From CALNYX01 sp942490925 (GTDB taxonomy: Bacteria > Chlamydiota > Chlamydiia > Chlamydiales > JAAKFR01), in assembly GCA_942490925.1 (NCBI GenBank), contig CALNYX010000031.1, positions 1 through 6,686 of the forward strand: 6,686 nucleotides of DNA. Reading direction: 5' to 3'. Positions 6,553 through 6,686 of this stretch are shown here, one piece after another (within the stretch, counting starts at the first letter, position 1; every line of letters starts with the position of its first letter). The notes beneath the pieces were generated by a model. The model saw only the letters and a list, made by a program, of their open reading frames with translations, made no database searches and was not told the origin of the DNA. Position numbers and translations under genes: made by a program.

Positions 6553-6684
6553 CCTCACCCTCGTGGGACGACCCGGAGCACTTCCGTTTCTCCACGAATA
6601 CCGATCAACTGCCATCTCCAACCGTAGTCCATTTTTCTTCATCAGCTGATCCTCTTTCCTTTCCACATGTCCCAACCATCTCAA
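6553..6684 (-). pseudogene. Degraded C-terminal tail of a non-LTR retrotransposon protein (possible)
   Basis: Read on the minus strand from the window edge, the frame gives LRWLGHVERKEDQLMKK and then, about 20 residues on, APGRPTRVR. The pattern RWxGHVxR followed by a GRP motif is familiar from the extreme C terminus of several non-LTR retrotransposon polyproteins. The downstream Trp of the usual GRPxxxW is not seen. The fragment runs off the right edge, where more of the protein may lie. It is short and the similarity is by memory only, so the call is tentative. It is in opposite orientation to the two reverse transcriptase modules and not obviously from the same family. Confidence 0.45.
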
Positions 6685-6686
6685 AG

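Overview
This looks like a stretch of metazoan nuclear DNA made mostly of transposable-element remains. I see no bacterial features: no Shine-Dalgarno-led operons and no gene-dense packing. The animal signals are a THAP DNA-binding domain that begins at a splice acceptor, P-element/THAP9-like transposase sequence, non-LTR (LINE) reverse transcriptases of the Jockey superfamily, and two tRNA-derived, SINE-like sequences with polymerase III A and B boxes. I cannot name the species. An invertebrate is a reasonable guess from the mix of elements, but that is inference.

Layout. Positions 1-1017 are AT-rich and hold no supportable gene, only short repeats, a purine/G-rich run and a 13-C tract. Positions about 1018-2760 hold a Jockey-type reverse transcriptase open from end to end, but lacking the N-terminal endonuclease and any sensible start codon. 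Immediately after it, head to tail, a second and diverged copy of the same module runs to 4645. Its frame is intact except for one TAA at 2960-2962. The sequences just after the two stop codons also look alike. Positions 4689-4762 hold a tRNA-like sequence on the minus strand, abutting the tail of copy 2. An AT-rich stretch follows with a 13-bp-arm palindrome and a 13-bp direct repeat. Positions about 4997-5181 hold a second tRNA-like, SINE-like unit on the plus strand with a duplicated B box and a hairpin-rich tail.

Positions 5356-6263 hold the remains of a THAP-domain/P-element-like transposase gene. An exon starts inside the THAP domain, the reading frame then shifts by one base around a 21-bp tandem repeat (5 units), and the frame continues through a basic coiled-coil-like region into the conserved block ending near 6161. 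Family similarity stops there. Positions 6162-6550 are AT-rich with short repeats, including a CGCGGAAT-type motif at both ends. The last 130 bases, read on the minus strand, resemble the degraded C-terminal tail of another non-LTR retrotransposon.

Nothing here reads as a cooperating operon or a clearly new system. The most unusual part is the tandem pair of endonuclease-less reverse transcriptase modules, with near-intact frames, matching tails and a tRNA-like sequence at the end.
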